64,000 nucleotides of DNA from Sequoia sempervirens (GCA_007258455.2 VDFB02018415.1:62001-126000); one strand, 5' to 3'; shown: positions 22,260 to 36,066, numbered from the stretch's first letter. Notes: a model not told the origin generated them from the letters alone. Numbers and translations are program-made.

Positions 22260-24523
22260 GCCCAACAACAGCGACCCATCAGCAAAAAAGCAGCCAAAAT
22301 GGAGGACCAACCAACAACACTGCATACTTTTCAGAATGTTTGTCGCCTCCACGTCACAATCTATAACTTTATGTGCATCATCAAAAAAATAAAAACTTTC
22401 CTTTCTAGATGCCCCACCTTGAGCTTTAGTTTTTCCTAGTACATGCTCCAGGACCACCCATATTTACCTCAGAAATCAAAACAATACCATTTTCACCACT
22501 CTTCCCGGCAATAATAACTTCACCCATCTACTTACTAGTAGCAACACCCTCACTGTCATGGGAAATATATTTCTAATTCTTAGCACTAACCATAGGAGAA
22601 GTAACAACAGAATACTCATAATTACCAACAATTTTATGACCCTCCCCACCTCTCATCACTAAATCTTGAACTTTCCCCATTTTTTCCTCAAGAATGAGGA
22701 TTCTTCCTTCCATATTCTGCTTCATTTTTAGGGTTTCCTTTGCAACCGTGTATGCCACAATGTTCAAGGAGTCAAACAACTCATCTATCTGATTCTGAAT
22801 AGAGGACCCCTCGGCCTTGTTAACCATTCCCCTGAATCTGGCATTCATTTTATTGAGCTCATGGAAAAACCACTTAAAAAGCTTAAAGAGAATAATAGAC
22901 CGCTCACGCGTAGTACCAGGCACATCAAACAAATCATCTCTATCAATATTAAAAGCCCCTTTCCCTAAGGCACCCTCCTCAAAAGAACTAATCCTATCCT
23001 TATCAGTAGGGGATTCCTTACCTTTTCTGACAGTAGCTGGAGTCTTAAGCTTACAGATGGAGCTCGCAATTCCCTCAGCCTTCACTTTTCTCTTAATAAA
23101 CCTCTCCAGATCCTCACCCAAGGTCTCCAGAGCACCAGCAGCATCCACGTACTTATCTTTCATCTGTAGAACTGGCTAAACACTCGAGGAGTCATCAACA
23201 AAGAGGTCACCCGCAATTGTGAGAGGACAACCTTGCTCCAGAATCTAACTCGCTGACCGTAAAACCCTTTTCTTCCTGCTAACATCCCCAATGTCCTTCT
23301 TCTTGGTAGCCAGAGGTGGTGAGGAGGCCTCTCCATACAGGTCATTCCTTATCTTTGGACCCTACTCGACACCACAATAGCAACTTCATCACTAAAGGTT
23401 AAATAACCTCCACTAGCCTAATCTTCCCCTTTTTTCTTCTTTCCCTAGGGAGGGCTATGTGGACCCCCTTCCAGAGAAGCAAGAGAATCTGGCACAAACT
23501 CCACATCATCCTTTGACTCATTCTCTTTTTCCAAAATCAATTTCCTTCTCTTGGCCCTTTTACTAACAAGCTCATCTTTGGAAGTCGTATCATACCCTTC
23601 AGTAGGTTTATGTTGTTTACCCTTCGGGGTAGCCATAGGTTTGGGAACCTCAAAAGATATTGCGTAATCAAAAATTAGGAGAATTAACCAAACATGCAAT
23701 ACGGGATTTTTTGGGTTCTTCTTGTTATCCTTAATACCCACATCAAGAAACATAAGAAGATAAAATGGGAAAGAAACCCTCCTCTTGTGACGAAAGTGAT
23801 TTAACATAATGAAATGATAGTTACTCACTGTCGAGAAACGACCTTCCAGGGTAATGTAGTGCATTAATTCCTCTGCAACATCCCCCCATAAGGCCTTAAG
23901 GGAGTTGCGTTGATATCCGCCACTCTTAGCATTCTTTAAGTCCTCCTCATCACCTTTGAAAAAAAAATCATTGTTATTTGTGCCTCCTTTTTATCCCTGA
24001 AAACCTTCATGTCGTCCATAGGCAGGCCAGTAATTCCAGTGATGAATTCTTCATTCACCTCAAACTCAATCCCATAAACTTAAGCATTCTGTCATTCCAT
24101 CCCTTAAGAAAGAGGCATGTAACCTGAGGATTGTTTCCATGAAGTTTCTCCAAATAGGGAGTTAACCCTCCCTTAACCAACACCTACCAAATCTCCTTCT
24201 TTTCCTTCGCAGCATCACAAGATTTGGGTTCAACATGATTTCTATCACCACCCATCTCACCACAATTCACAATAGGAACCAACTTATAGAAACTAAGCCC
24301 AGCACCAAGAATACTTTGGAAAGCAAGGCCAAAACTACCCAGAATCTGTGTGAAGCCAGAGTTGGGACAAGGGAAAATAACAATCCTTTGTCTACGACAC
24401 CCTACACCCGTACGAATCGCTTGATTCAAATCTTGCACCCCATATTTATTCATAACATTTTTCCACGTGATGAAGAGCATGCACATCGCCAACCATAATA
24501 GGACTTTAATCCCAAATGATCTC
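22260..24523 (-). pseudogene. Long unknown ORF trailing the LINE polymerase
   Basis: Minus-strand coding-like sequence of about 600-700 codons in several frames: 24528-24184, 23864-23445, 23345-23160, 23163-22573, 22457-22257. Order of features: N-terminal part with GVGCRRQRIVIFPCPNSG; LTPYLEKLHGNNPQVTCLFL; YHFIMLNHFRHKRRVSFPFY; a basic segment SKRAKRRKL that could be a nuclear signal; a second basic patch KKKDIGDVSRKKRVLRSAS in another frame; and a C-terminal heptad-like segment (MEGRILILEEKMGKVQDLV). It starts just after the LINE RNase H stop and is followed by a pyrimidine-rich, 3'-UTR-like stretch (minus strand TTTATCTTTTTTTTAGTTTC). I do not recognise the family. It could be an extra LINE ORF, or part of a different element lying next to the LINE. 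Confidence 0.45.
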
Positions 24524-26205
24524 AGCACTCATTATTCATAGTTGCAATGACCTCTATAGGAAGAGGGTCATTCTGACCCCACTACCTAAAATATTTTACA
24601 CCAATGTTAGCGAAAATATCCACAAGCCTATTTCCTTCTCTAAGGATATGTGAGATATAAAACTCATCAAAAGACTTTAAAATATCTATCAAATCATTTA
24701 TTAAGGACTCAATAGTCCAAGAGGGAGGAGTGCAATTTTTCAAATTATTTATAATATTAAGAGAATCCCCTTCTAACCAGACTTTCTTATAACCTTTGGT
24801 TTGAGCTAATTTGAGACCATGATAGGCTACAACCGCTTCCGCATAGTGGTTTGTCTAGGTTCCCAAAGGGAGCACCACAACAGAAACGAACCTACCATTT
24901 GAATTTCTTATCACACCCCCACAACTAGCAGGTCCCGGACTTCCTTTAGCATCCCCATCAAATTTTATCTTCACCCAACCTTCCGGAGAAGCTTTCCAAA
25001 CAACATCTTCTCTAGAAGTTTTTACTTTTGTAATCGGGAGCGAAGTATCACAAGACAACTTCCACTTATGAGAAATAGTGATATCATAGGAGCTAAGATT
25101 TATTTTTGGACCATTTTGAGAAGTTAACCCAGCCAGGAAATTTTATTTAATAGGAACACAAATTTTGCAAGCCACAAAAATAGTAGGGAGGGATGAATTC
25201 CTGAAGATTCTATTATTTCACTCAAGCCAGATTCCCCAAGCAATATGAGGAAGGGAAAGAGACCAGAGTAACTGAAGAGCGGGATTGGACGAGGGGCCAA
25301 TTCATTGAGCCCATAGCTCATTAATAGATCTAGGGAACACCCAGCTTAAGTTCCATAAAGATAGCACATGGTCCCAAACCATTCTCACAAAACTACAACC
25401 AATCAGCAAAACACAGGCATTTTCAGCCTCCTCTTCACATAAAAAACACCTGTTAGGCATCACAAACCTCTTTTGACCAAATTGTTAGTAGTTAATACTT
25501 TATTCTGGCAGAAAATCCAAAAGAAAATATTAACTTCAGGAATCAATTTAGAGGACCACACAGAAGCCCAAAATGGAGTTGGGCCAGCAAAGGACTCATT
25601 AGAGCAAAAAGTCGAAGCCACAAAATAGATGTCATTAGAGGAAGGCTTCCAAACAAATTTATCAAGAAAAGGGGAGGAAGGAATATGTACCAGAGATATA
25701 GCCTTATACAAGAACTCCAACCTAGGATCGACCTCATATAGCTTCTTCCAACCACCTCCATCAATATAGTCAGCAACCCATTTGCCAAACTGTCGCACAC
25801 AGAGATCCATGAGAGGTTGAGCCCATGGCTCATCTTTGAGAGGCCTATTACCAAACCAATTATCATCCCAAAACAAGATCTCTTCCATCCCCCAAATGCC
25901 AAAAGAGACCCTTAGCCACAAGCCTATGAGCCTTACCAATGCAATTCCATATATCAGAACCAGATGGGGGGTTAAACTCTTGAGAAAATAACCCCCTAAT
26001 ACCATCAACCTCATGTAAGTATTTGATGCAAGCAATTTTTTCCCATTCACTCTTAGCCACCAAAAGGTTCCATATTTTCTTACCAAGAAGGGCAATATTA
26101 AAAGCTCTGATTTTACGGATCCCTAGCCCACCAGCCTTCTTTGATCTACAAACACCATCCCAGGCTACCAAATGAATCCTTCTCTTGTCCTCCACCCCAG
26201 ACCAT
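24524..26205 (-). pseudogene. 5'-truncated L1-type LINE: RT end, zinc-binding domain, RNase H
   Basis: Minus-strand relic of ORF2. Domains in order: reverse transcriptase thumb region (HLVAWDGVCRSKKAGGLGIR at about 26170-26110), the following block with ILFWDDNWFG, the reverse-transcriptase zinc-binding region (FWASVWSSKLIPEVNIFFW, then CFLCEEEAENAC), IWLE-NNRIF, and a C-terminal RNase H beginning IKFDGDAKGSPGPASCGGVI (about 24975-24915). That RNase H retains the first acidic residue and runs to a stop near 24525. Several frameshifts and stops break it. The catalytic polymerase core and ORF1 are missing, as expected for a 5'-truncated insertion ending at about 26205. Confidence 0.85.
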
Positions 26206-27537
26206 TGATGTTATATGAAATTCATTTAAAACAAATTTATGAGCTGATTATATGACATAGAACCACCTTTTGCAAGAATTATAAACTAATTTAAAGGGTT
26301 TATTACTATGCAAAATATTGTGACCCCTCTCTCTCCTTCTTTAGATATCTTTGTTGGTTTTCTTTGCTATTATCTTCCTTATGCAATATCATTTTTGTCT
26401 TCAACACCCCTTTTATTGGTAAAACCATTTTCTACTAATACCATTTATCAATCTTATTCTTGGACAATGGTCAAACCTATGTGTGAAATTATTCCTTTGA
26501 TTTTTATTCCATCCTTTTTATGCCTCATCATTCTATAAGTGAATTTCTAGACCTACATGTGAAATGTTGCGGAATAATCGCCACATTTTCTATTGCTCAT
26601 GCTAGATGCCTCTTTCCTTAGAAAACATCATGATTTCATTTTTCACAACCCCCTTTCTTGTTTAGTTCATGATCATGAATATTACATATATAATTGAGTA
26701 AACATTTTTATTTTTAATTCTCTTCCTAGTTAACCATATCTATTTGGACCTTAACCCTTAGTTGATTTGTAGCTAGGGAATAATAAACTTGTAACTAACT
26801 TGCAATCAACTTAAAGCTGAATTTTAGTCCACTTGCAGTAGACCTATAGTCATCATGTAGTTATTATATAACAAATCTACAATTGAACTATAGTAGTCTT
26901 CAATTATATTATTGTGTTGGGTGTGTTGCATGGAGATACATTTCACCCATACTCTTATTTTTTCTTCTTGTTCATATATTGCTATGCTCTCTCTCTCTCT
27001 CTCATAATTGTGTATCAAATTAAATTCCAATGAGTAATCTACTTGTGCAATGATAGTTAAAATTCACATGTTATGAATGATAAATAACTATTTCTTATGG
27101 AATGTGCTTTATCTCTTACTTTTTGTACTTTGCTTATGGAGGAGCGGATTTCCCTTATATGCTAATGAACCTTCTTTAATGCTTTTTTGTATATTAGTGT
27201 TGAGGCCTTTATGTTGTTTTGAGGGTAAATTATTGTTCCCTATAGTTGGTTTTCTCTTAATAGTTTGGATTCCTTGAGAAAATTTCCTACTTGAGAACAT
27301 GAATTAGTATCTCCATATTGTGCTTGTTCTTCCACTTTAAGGGTGTGATACATGTGATGCTAGGAACCTATTCCTAGTTGAGATGATGTCATATTTATCC
27401 TTATGCATTTCCTACATGTATATTTTTCATGTGTTAGATGTTTTCTTTTGGTGTATTCATTCATGATATCTACACATGTGTGCATGCATATTGCATTGAA
27501 CTGTTAAAAATATTGCATGTGTTAATGCAAAAAAATG
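26206..27537. other. Spacer upstream of the LINE truncation point
   Basis: AT-rich, with a 17-base CT run at 26987-27003. No gene or defined repeat recognised. Confidence 0.45.
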
Positions 27538-28861
27538 TTGGCCAAGGTTTTTTTCCCAATGGAAATTTTGGGCATTACAACCCAAATTTATCCTTGGTAG
27601 CTAACTATTGATTGTGATGTTACTCACACACTATACATAGATAAAACTCTACAAAAAAACCTATCTTTCTAAAGACCAATAATTCACTTAAGAATTAATA
27701 ATCCCAAGGCACAAAAATTTTAGGTTTTGACACACTTGGCTCACTCAGGGTTCATTACATTTTATTTCTTTCACAAAGGGACTTACAAAGATGTTACACT
27801 TATTTTCTAGAAATTAAAAGTATTTTACCACATACTTCACAAATAATAATGATTTAGTATGATTTATAATGAATTCCAATACATAAAATATAAAACATTA
27901 AGGAAAAAGACTTGCCCTAATAAATTATATTTTTTAGATATTGAATGTAAGTACAAATTGAAAGAAATGTAAATTGAAGTATGAACTATCAGTACTTCAC
28001 CAAATTTCTTCATAGCTACATACATAACAATGTTGAAGTTTGAAGGAAAAACCATTCACAAGTAAAATAACCTCAAATACACTAAATTTTGGCACAAAAA
28101 AATTATTATTTCACCAATGAATAGATTGCATCCATGTAATATTTACAATCAGAAATGACTTTAAAATCAACTTCAAATTTATAAGTCTTTACCATATGTA
28201 CAAGTTTTTACTGAATGTGAACAAAATATATGAAGTGAATACAAGATGGGCAATTCACTAACTCAAGTTCAACAAGATTCAACAATTTTTTATGATGTAA
28301 AAGAAACGACCCATGGCCCTTTTATATATTTTGGGCTCAAGGTCAATTATAATAAAAAGAAGATTACAAAACAAATCAACCATTGAAAAAAGGACACGTG
28401 GCCAATGATAATTTCTCCCACATGATCTATCTAGGCAACCACTAGCAAAACATAATATTCTTTAACTCTTTGGAAAGCTCTATTACTGGTACTAGTTAAT
28501 TGATATCCAAAAATACTAAATCAACTTTGCATCTTGATAATATTTCAATTGGTTAAATATCCCAATCATTAACCAAAATTCAGCATCAATCCTCCAATTA
28601 GGCTTCACTACAATTTAGTCATTAATAAGCATGTGTATATTATTACTTTCATATACTTTAGTCAAAATTACTTCAAAACATTACATATTTTGGTAGGACT
28701 CAAAATCTCCACAAATCACTATAAGGAATTATGCATTTAGTTTCGCTTTGTACCCAAACTTAAAGTTATAATATGCATTTTCAACAACATGCAAAACTTC
28801 CTCAAAACTAATAATAAGAACTATATTCATTATTAGACAACTCTTCAATCAAAACATTTTC
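27538..28861 (-). repeat. Possible minus-oriented LTR
   Basis: The right edge ...AAAACA is followed by TTTTCCCCTTTCTTGAG, which on the minus strand is a purine tract (AAGAAAGGGGAAAA) placed as a polypurine tract. The left edge is a TGTTGGCCAAGG string. On the minus strand a TATA box (TATATAAAAG, about 28320) sits mid-way. A second LTR was not found, so this is tentative. Confidence 0.3.
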
Positions 28862-28961
28862 CCCTTTCTTGAGTCTATACTCACTAAATGTTACTAAAAA
28901 AAATTCATTTTCTTTCTTGGAACATTTTGAGAAAGGTTCCAACTGAATTTATATTTACCAT

Positions 28962-31200
28962 ATATTTCTATTATGTTCTTCATCTCAACATTCCTTCTCT
29001 ATGTATCTCTATCATATTTTGTGGTCAAGTTCTTTGTCTTAACCATATCATCCATTAATATTATCTTTACATGGGTAGTTGGAACAACTATAACTTCTTC
29101 AAATATACCTTCAAAACTATTTACCTCTACATCATCTTGTCCCAAGTTATCTTTGTCATTCAGTTGTTGGGTAAGGGAATCTACGACCATTAGATCTTTA
29201 TTTTTCATCTTGTATGTCAAAGTGGAAAAAGCATCCATTTGATCTTGAAATTATTTAACCAAATATTTCTCCCATTTCAACTATAATTCCCATGTTCTTA
29301 GTTTTGGGATGTCTCCATCATATGTTATCTTCTCTTCTAGTAGTTTCTTGTTATCCATTTTTTGCACTACTATTATCTTCCAATATAATTCCATGTCATT
29401 TTGATTTAGGCAATCTTCAAAAAAAATATTTAACTTCTTCACTCGCCTTTCACATTGGTTTGCCTCCTTATATCTACCAATAGTTGTCTTTATCATATCC
29501 TCTTCTTGTCTAATCGGATCTTAGATTCATTCATCTAACACATTAGCCTTATTCTTTACGTTTCTAATTGTATCTACTTTATCGTTGGACATAAGCACTA
29601 GATTTGGAGGGAGTTATGCTAAGGATTGACTAGGTTGTGCTAGTGCCTTAATAAAATTTGGAGTTGAGCTATATGTTCTTTCAACTCCTTTACTGTATAT
29701 TTTCTCAAGTGGGCAAAAATTGCTTCAAGATTACTTCTCATTTCCTCTATGTCCTACTCCCTAGAAGCATGTCCCAAGTTTATTTTTTATGCTTGATAAT
29801 CATGGATAGTGACCACCTGTATTCTTATATCTAATAGGATTAGCAACATGTATTACTTTAGTCCCAACTTCATCTCTCTTAATTATATGTCTAGTTATGG
29901 CTTTACTATGGGCTTGGGAGTATCTGTCTCTTGCATTATGTTTTTGAAATTCGAACGAACTAGTTGTACTTGCATTGGAAACTATAGTTGTTTTGCTAAC
30001 TAGTCAGGTATGTCTTTGTTGTACCTTGTTCCTTAGGAACTTCTTCATTTATTTATTCCCTTTATAATTCAGAAGTTTCTCCTTCTTATCTTACTTCCTC
30101 TTCAATTTGATTATCTCCTCCTAGATTTTATGTGTTGTCAAGAACCTCTTCCATCCCAACCTCTTCTTGAGGTGACCTTTCGATCCTAATTTTTTCTTCT
30201 ATATCCTTTTCTTCTTTTGCATCTTTATCCACTTCTTTTTTAATCCACATTATGCACTTTTTATCTAGGAGATCTCAAAGATTTATGCTCTCTAGTGCTT
30301 TATTATTCTTCATGCAATGATGCTTCAAGCAAAGAAGATTCAGTCATGGCTACTTCTCTATCATATTGTATTTCTTGTTGATTCTCTTAATGTTCAACAT
30401 CTTTTATTACATCACCTTGAGATTAGTCTTTTACCATCTCAAAATTAATAGACTTGGCCAAATAATATCTTTCTAAAGCCTCAAAAATAATAGAATCATC
30501 TGATATTTCTATTACTTGTTCAATGTGAATAGTCGATGCATCATCTTTCTCCTCATCCTATGCTCCTCCTTTAATCATTGAAGCTACAACCTTTTCCTCA
30601 CCTAGACTCTATTGTGATGAACCTAAAATACTTTCCAATGGGGTTTCAAAGATGAGAAATGGATTATCTTCCTCTCTATTTTATACTAAAATAGTTGGTG
30701 GAGGTGGAGGTGTTGCAACCTTTTTCTACTTTCCTTGATACTCTCTAATCATTCTATCCAACCTCTCTTTTTCTTGAATAATTTCATCAATATTAACCTT
30801 TTTTACTTCACCCATGGATGGTTGATGTTTCCCAATAGTTTTCATCATCACTGATGTGTTGATTGAGGGTGGGGAGGAAAAAATTGTTACTACTAGTTGT
30901 GACATTGATCCTCTCAACAATTTTCTCCTAGCATAAACTTGTTACATGTTGGATGGATCTACATATGATAGAGCCTCCACTTGAGGTAAATTAGATGAAG
31001 ATGAAGCCCTAGCATATATGCTTTTTGGTTCCCCAATAAGATTGATTTGGATTCCCCTTCTCTGTTAGGATACTCTAGTTGCATTACCATAGAAACCCCC
31101 TGGATAGATGATCCAACACTTCCTCCTTCATCTAACTCAGTTTCTTTTTCTTCCACTATCTTCCTCTTCTTCCCCATGAAATCATCATAATCTGGTTCCT
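28962..31200 (-). pseudogene. 3' part of a decayed unknown minus-strand ORF region
   Basis: Open minus-strand pieces at 31177-30959 (starts MGKKRKIVEEKETELDEGGS, basic then acidic), 30920-30726 (VNIDEIIQEKERLDRMIREY, coiled-coil-like), 29496-29281 and 29238-28999 are polar and charge-rich. They carry no recognisable enzymatic motif. They appear continuous with the pieces at 34.4-32.8 kb once the solo LTR at 31245-32767 is left out. Probably the cargo or gag-like ORF of an LTR element. Family unknown. Confidence 0.4.
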
Positions 31201-31244
31201 TTGTGGTATTTTTTTATTTTATTATCCCCCTAGGGGTAGGTTAT

Positions 31245-32767
31245 TATAGTGTAGAAAATTGTACTCCTTTCTAAGTGAAAGTGCAATTCATACTTAATTT
31301 GGACCTATTTTAGTGACCTCCCATTTATGAATTTTTACCCTTCAAAATAGGCCCCTAATTTCCTTTATTATGCATCCCTAGGCCTATTTTTATCATTTTC
31401 CAATAACACAACATGCATTGAACAAATGCATTTAATAAATTAAAGGCCTCGAAACAAATGAGTCTTGGCAATTTAGGTCAGGACCCATTCACCCAAGGGT
31501 GAATGGGTCCCTTTTAAGTGCCAAAACCCAATTTAAAATATGTTTTTGGTGGCATTTTAATGATTTAAATTCAAGTTGCAAAGGTCGACTATCAGGATTT
31601 AATAATTAGGAAATTAGAGAAGAAGCTTAGAAATCCTAGTCTTTTCACCATTTCAAACTAGGTTGACAAGATGTTGAGAAGATATTCACAAGATTAGCAC
31701 TCAAGAGCAAGCAGAGAACATTCAAGCAAGCAAGGTTGAAGTCTTTGAGCAGAATTTCATTTGTTTTTGTAGGTCTTCAAGCTCATTTTTCCAAGTTAGA
31801 TCAAGCATTGTTCATGATTTGAAGGTTGATGCCTATGGTGGATCATGATGGATTCCTGGTTTTGGGACATGCACCTAGCCATTCTCCCTAGCCTAATGAT
31901 TTTTTTCCTAAGTGATCCCATCTTCTATCTTCATTCTACTAGCTACCTAAAGCAAGGTATAATCAAATTTAATATTTATTAGGGTGTTTTGACTTCTCCC
32001 TAACTAGGTCTTTGTCATTTTTATGTTCATTTAGGGATCTTATTCTAACACACTTGAATAAGGATTCTTTGCATCTTATCTCTTAACACCTTAGATGTAC
32101 TTAAGGTTAGGGCTTGCATACATTGTTATTTATCAATTTTTTGTCTTTCCATTAAGGTTTAATTACCAAACTTGGGGTTTGACTGAGGAAAACCCCCATA
32201 CCAACAAACCAAAATTTTTAGTTTTTGCTTCAGATCTGGAGTCAAGACTAAAGATTTGCAAGTACAAGAGCAGAGTGTAGACAAAGGACTACAAAATCAA
32301 CTTTTGATTTTCTAGAAAGGGATACAAAGACCCATTCGTCCCTCGGTGAATGAGTCTTGGTAGGATGCTTTATGACACTTTTGGATTCAAGTACATACCA
32401 TCCTAACCTTCTTAGAGCTGCCAGTTGATCGCTATTTCTAATAGTGTTATCATAATAATTCATGTTTCAAGTGATAGATCTCAGAGGTTTAATTATTAAG
32501 GCACTTTTATTCTTCTCCCAAAACTACTTTTTGGTCATATTTTATTGTTTTTTGTCATAAGGAAGTCAAGGCAGCATAGTGTCCAAACTTAGAGTTGACT
32601 CACCTTAAGGGTTGTAGGTCAATTCTAATCATTTGTGACACTATTCCTCTTCCTAATGAACATGGGAAAAGTGGATTTGTGATTAATTGGAAAACCCTTT
32701 TGATTTTTGGCATAAGTCCCTCATTTTTAGGTCTTCCTATTTCACCCCCTCTTTTCCTTATGTTTCA
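31245..32767 (+). mobile_element. Solo LTR, TGTAGTGTAG family, copy 1
   Basis: Starts TATAGTGTAGAAAATTGTAC and ends CTTATGTTTCA. It is flanked by near-identical 5-bp direct repeats, GTTAT (31240-31244) and ATTAT (32768-32772). Related along its length to 46626-47989 and to the LTRs of element C. There is no internal domain, so this is a recombination product (solo LTR) or a single LTR remnant. The TATA position is degraded. Confidence 0.75.
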
Positions 32768-32772
32768 ATTAT

Positions 32773-34367
32773 AACAACTCCTTTTTCCTTTAGTTCTTGA
32801 TAACAATTTTCTATTCATACCTGATTGATATCTATAGTCAATTTCATAATTAGATTCAAATAAGTCACTTCCAATTCCTTCCAGTCTAGTCATGGATAGG
32901 TTGATCAAAAATTCATTCTACATCATATATTAGGCTCTAAATATCTCATCATCTTCCTTAATTTGTGGTGGAATGGTATGAGTTCCAAGAGTCCTCATTT
33001 GTCTCAATGTCAACCTCTAGCACAACCTCTTTCTAATTTCATGGCCATCCTCACAATCATTCTAGGAGTCTTCCATGTGTGGCTCATGCACAATTTTCTT
33101 GATGTGGTTATGGAGACTTTCTCTAGGGTCACACCTTGGCCTTTTCAACTCAAATGATTGTAAACCAAGGGCTAGTAACTCATCCTCTACACCTTTACCA
33201 TTATTCAATGCATTACATTCATAACCTTCAACATATATGGGGAATTTTATCTGTCCTCTCCTATGGGGATTGAAGAAAGCCTTATAAGATTTGAGGATTT
33301 ATCTTGAAAATTCCATCAAGACCACTTTATTTGTTGGGTACCTTGGCATCATGTAGGGCTTTCCTATGAACCCTTCAACCCTTATGTATGTGAACTTGGG
33401 AAATTGGATATATCAACCTCCACAATACCTTATTACACTTCGTACATCCATGAAGATTCTCTTTGCTTTATCTCTCTTGAATGTTCTTACCAGATTTGTC
33501 AATAACATCACTTACCCTCATATAATGATTCAAATATTCTTTTGTTGTTATTTTAGGGTAGTGTTGATATACCAACACTTTTTTGGGATCATTTATCAAC
33601 ACTCCTACCTTGTTCAATCCTTGCAAGTTTTCCCTAACTTCACATGAATAAATGACATAAGAGAACATGTAGAAAATCCTTGACTTTACAAATATTACCA
33701 TTTTCCCATTAATGAAATCACTAAAGGATTGTGACTAGTGAATAAGGGTTCTCCCATTCTTCACATGTTTGATAATGGAATATGTTCCAAGGTTCAAATT
33801 TCCCTACATTTCACGATCCAACTACTCTATTTAACAATTTGATTATATCACTTATGTCTTGTTAGAAATCATTCCTATAAAGAGTTTTAGGTATCTTATA
33901 AATTTCCTTTTGCTTCTTATATTCTACTAACCATGATGTGTGTATAGTTCTTCTATTATATTCCTCTTCATCTATATATGCCTTTATAGACTCTACAAAT
34001 TTTAGAGGGCTCATCACAAGGAAGATGGGGATTCTGAAGGTACAAGTGATACCTTCCAATGTCAAATGCATGTATACTCTGCCCTTTTCAATACTACTCT
34101 TTTATTCTTGTCATATAAGTGAATATATTTGAGCACCAATTTAGGGTCGTCTATGGCTATTGAAAACCCTGCTTCAAAATACAACCCATTGGCCACAATA
34201 TTCCTCGCATAGATACTTATGTTTGAATACATGACTTTGGTTATGAATGCATCTATGTCAAAATGACCTAGGTGTGTTTTTGTTACTATGCCATAGGTGG
34301 GCCGTACTTGGAAATCTGGGATTATCTCAAAGAATTCCTCCTAAACTTCTTTCATTCGCTTACTCAT
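32773..34367 (-). pseudogene. 5' part of the decayed unknown minus-strand ORF region
   Basis: From an ATG at 34365-34367 the minus strand reads MSKRMKEV, a stop, then about 95 open codons including FEIIPDFQVRPTYGIVTKTH and VANGLYFEAGFSIAIDDPKL. Later pieces include GVLINDPKKVLVYQHYPKIT (33701-33468) and a segment ending at the solo LTR. The reading appears to resume on the far side of that LTR. No domain is recognised. It is probably part of a retroelement, because it is interrupted by and embedded in others. Confidence 0.4.
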
Positions 34368-36066
34368 GGCTTATGTGAAATGAACACATAATAACTACCA
34401 TGCTAGTTAGGGTTAGCATTAATCCTCATTTATATAATGCTTAGAAATTCCAATTACTTTTAAAATTAATATAATTCAATTTCATACTAATTTAAAGAGA
34501 AAAAACTCCAAATTAGGGTGTACCCAAGTTCTAATTTCATAAAATCATAAATTCAAAATTAGGGCTTGATTTAACCATACATGGTTTTGATGAGATAGTA
34601 CTCCCTAAATTGGGAAGATGTAGGTTGGATGATTGTTCTTTTCTCTAATCCTTTGACTGCACTTAGTTCATCCTTTACCTCGCTAGCTCTCCAACTTACT
34701 CGCTTAGTTTATCTGATTGAGGAGTGTTCATCAAAGTGCTCAACTATTCTTTGAATTTTCTCTTGTGATTGAAAAATGATGATAAAAATCCTTATAATTT
34801 TGAAAAAAAAACTTACATTCAATGTAGAGAAAAGGTGGGTGGGCATTAATGGAAAAACAATATACTTATTTATTTTTTATTTATTTGAAATATATGAAGT
34901 TTAGTTGGGTTTCTTTTCTCTCTAATTCCCCTTATGTCTCTAAACTAGTCTTTTTATGCCTTAAGTTCATTTGATTGTAGTCAATTTATGCTTGGAATAA
35001 TTTTTATTCCTTAAGGAAGTGTTATAGGGCATCTATAGGGAACACAGTTGCTACCAATTATGGAAATTATAGACATAGGATATAAGGTTCAATAGGAATG
35101 AAAGTATCCTCAAAATTAGTCATATTTTGGTTTGAGATGAGTGTGATTGCAACCAGATAATACATCGGGTTTAATTGAAATAATTACCTCATAAATATTT
35201 CCTTTGTTGATGTCAAGTATCTTTTGTAGGAAGAATAGTTGCAAGTGCAACTAGATATTTTAAGTGTATAACTATATCGAGTTTAGTTGTAATGAAAAGC
35301 TCAAATTTGCAAAAAAATAAAACTTCATGCGAAACTTTTGGGGAGTCGAAGTGGATCTTCACCTAAAATCGCATGTCATGTTTAGTAAGGCATCAAACTT
35401 CCATTAATATAAAACACAATTTAACCAAAATGTCGTATCCATGTGAAGGAAGAGTTTTATCGTAAGAGAGACCACATCAGGTTATAACAAGATTCCTTAA
35501 TTTATTTTGTAGGAACTTTCGATGGTACCAAAATTTTGTAGGTAAACCTACTAGATGGAAAATAATCTCAAATATGTTAGGTTTAGTAAGATCTAAAGTT
35601 TCCACAAAAGATAACTTCTTTATTTTGACTAATTTCAAGTTACTCTAAAAGGAAACCAATATTATTTTAGGTTGTTTTCAATTTATGAGGAAATTGACAC
35701 ATGTAAGGACCTTGTAAATTTAGAATTAACAAGAAGGTATAATTTTTTATATTACCACCAAATAAAAAGAAAATTAAAAAGAGGTGATCCCCATTTTGCT
35801 TTGGTAAAATGGGGTGTATCATGTAAAACTACACAACTAGCGACCAAAGAAATCAAACAAAAGAAATTAAAAAGGATTCTTGAAATGAAAATAAATTTAC
35901 ACATAGAATTTCCAAATTTCATGACTACAACTTATTACTTTTCCAAACCATGGATCAATTCAAGGAACTTAAGTGTGTACAAATTATTCATTTCCTTCCT
36001 TACAAGAAGCATGAAAATGAAAAAAAATTGCATTAAGCTACATAATTTGGTCTCTTTTTCAACCAA
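34368..36066. other. Spacer, probably 5' region of the minus-strand element
   Basis: AT-rich sequence upstream of the ATG at 34367. An open frame at 35672-36076 on the plus strand is lysine-rich and low in complexity and is not accepted as a gene. No LTR pair or primer site was identified. Confidence 0.4.

Noticed and set aside
24235..24498. Plus-strand open frame rich in T and N
   Set aside because: Antisense of the minus-strand ORF downstream of the LINE, which has the longer and more coherent reading.
30959..31177. Possible small nuclear protein gene starting MGKKRKIVEEK
   Set aside because: Lies inside a longer decayed minus-strand ORF region interrupted by a solo LTR; better read as element-derived.
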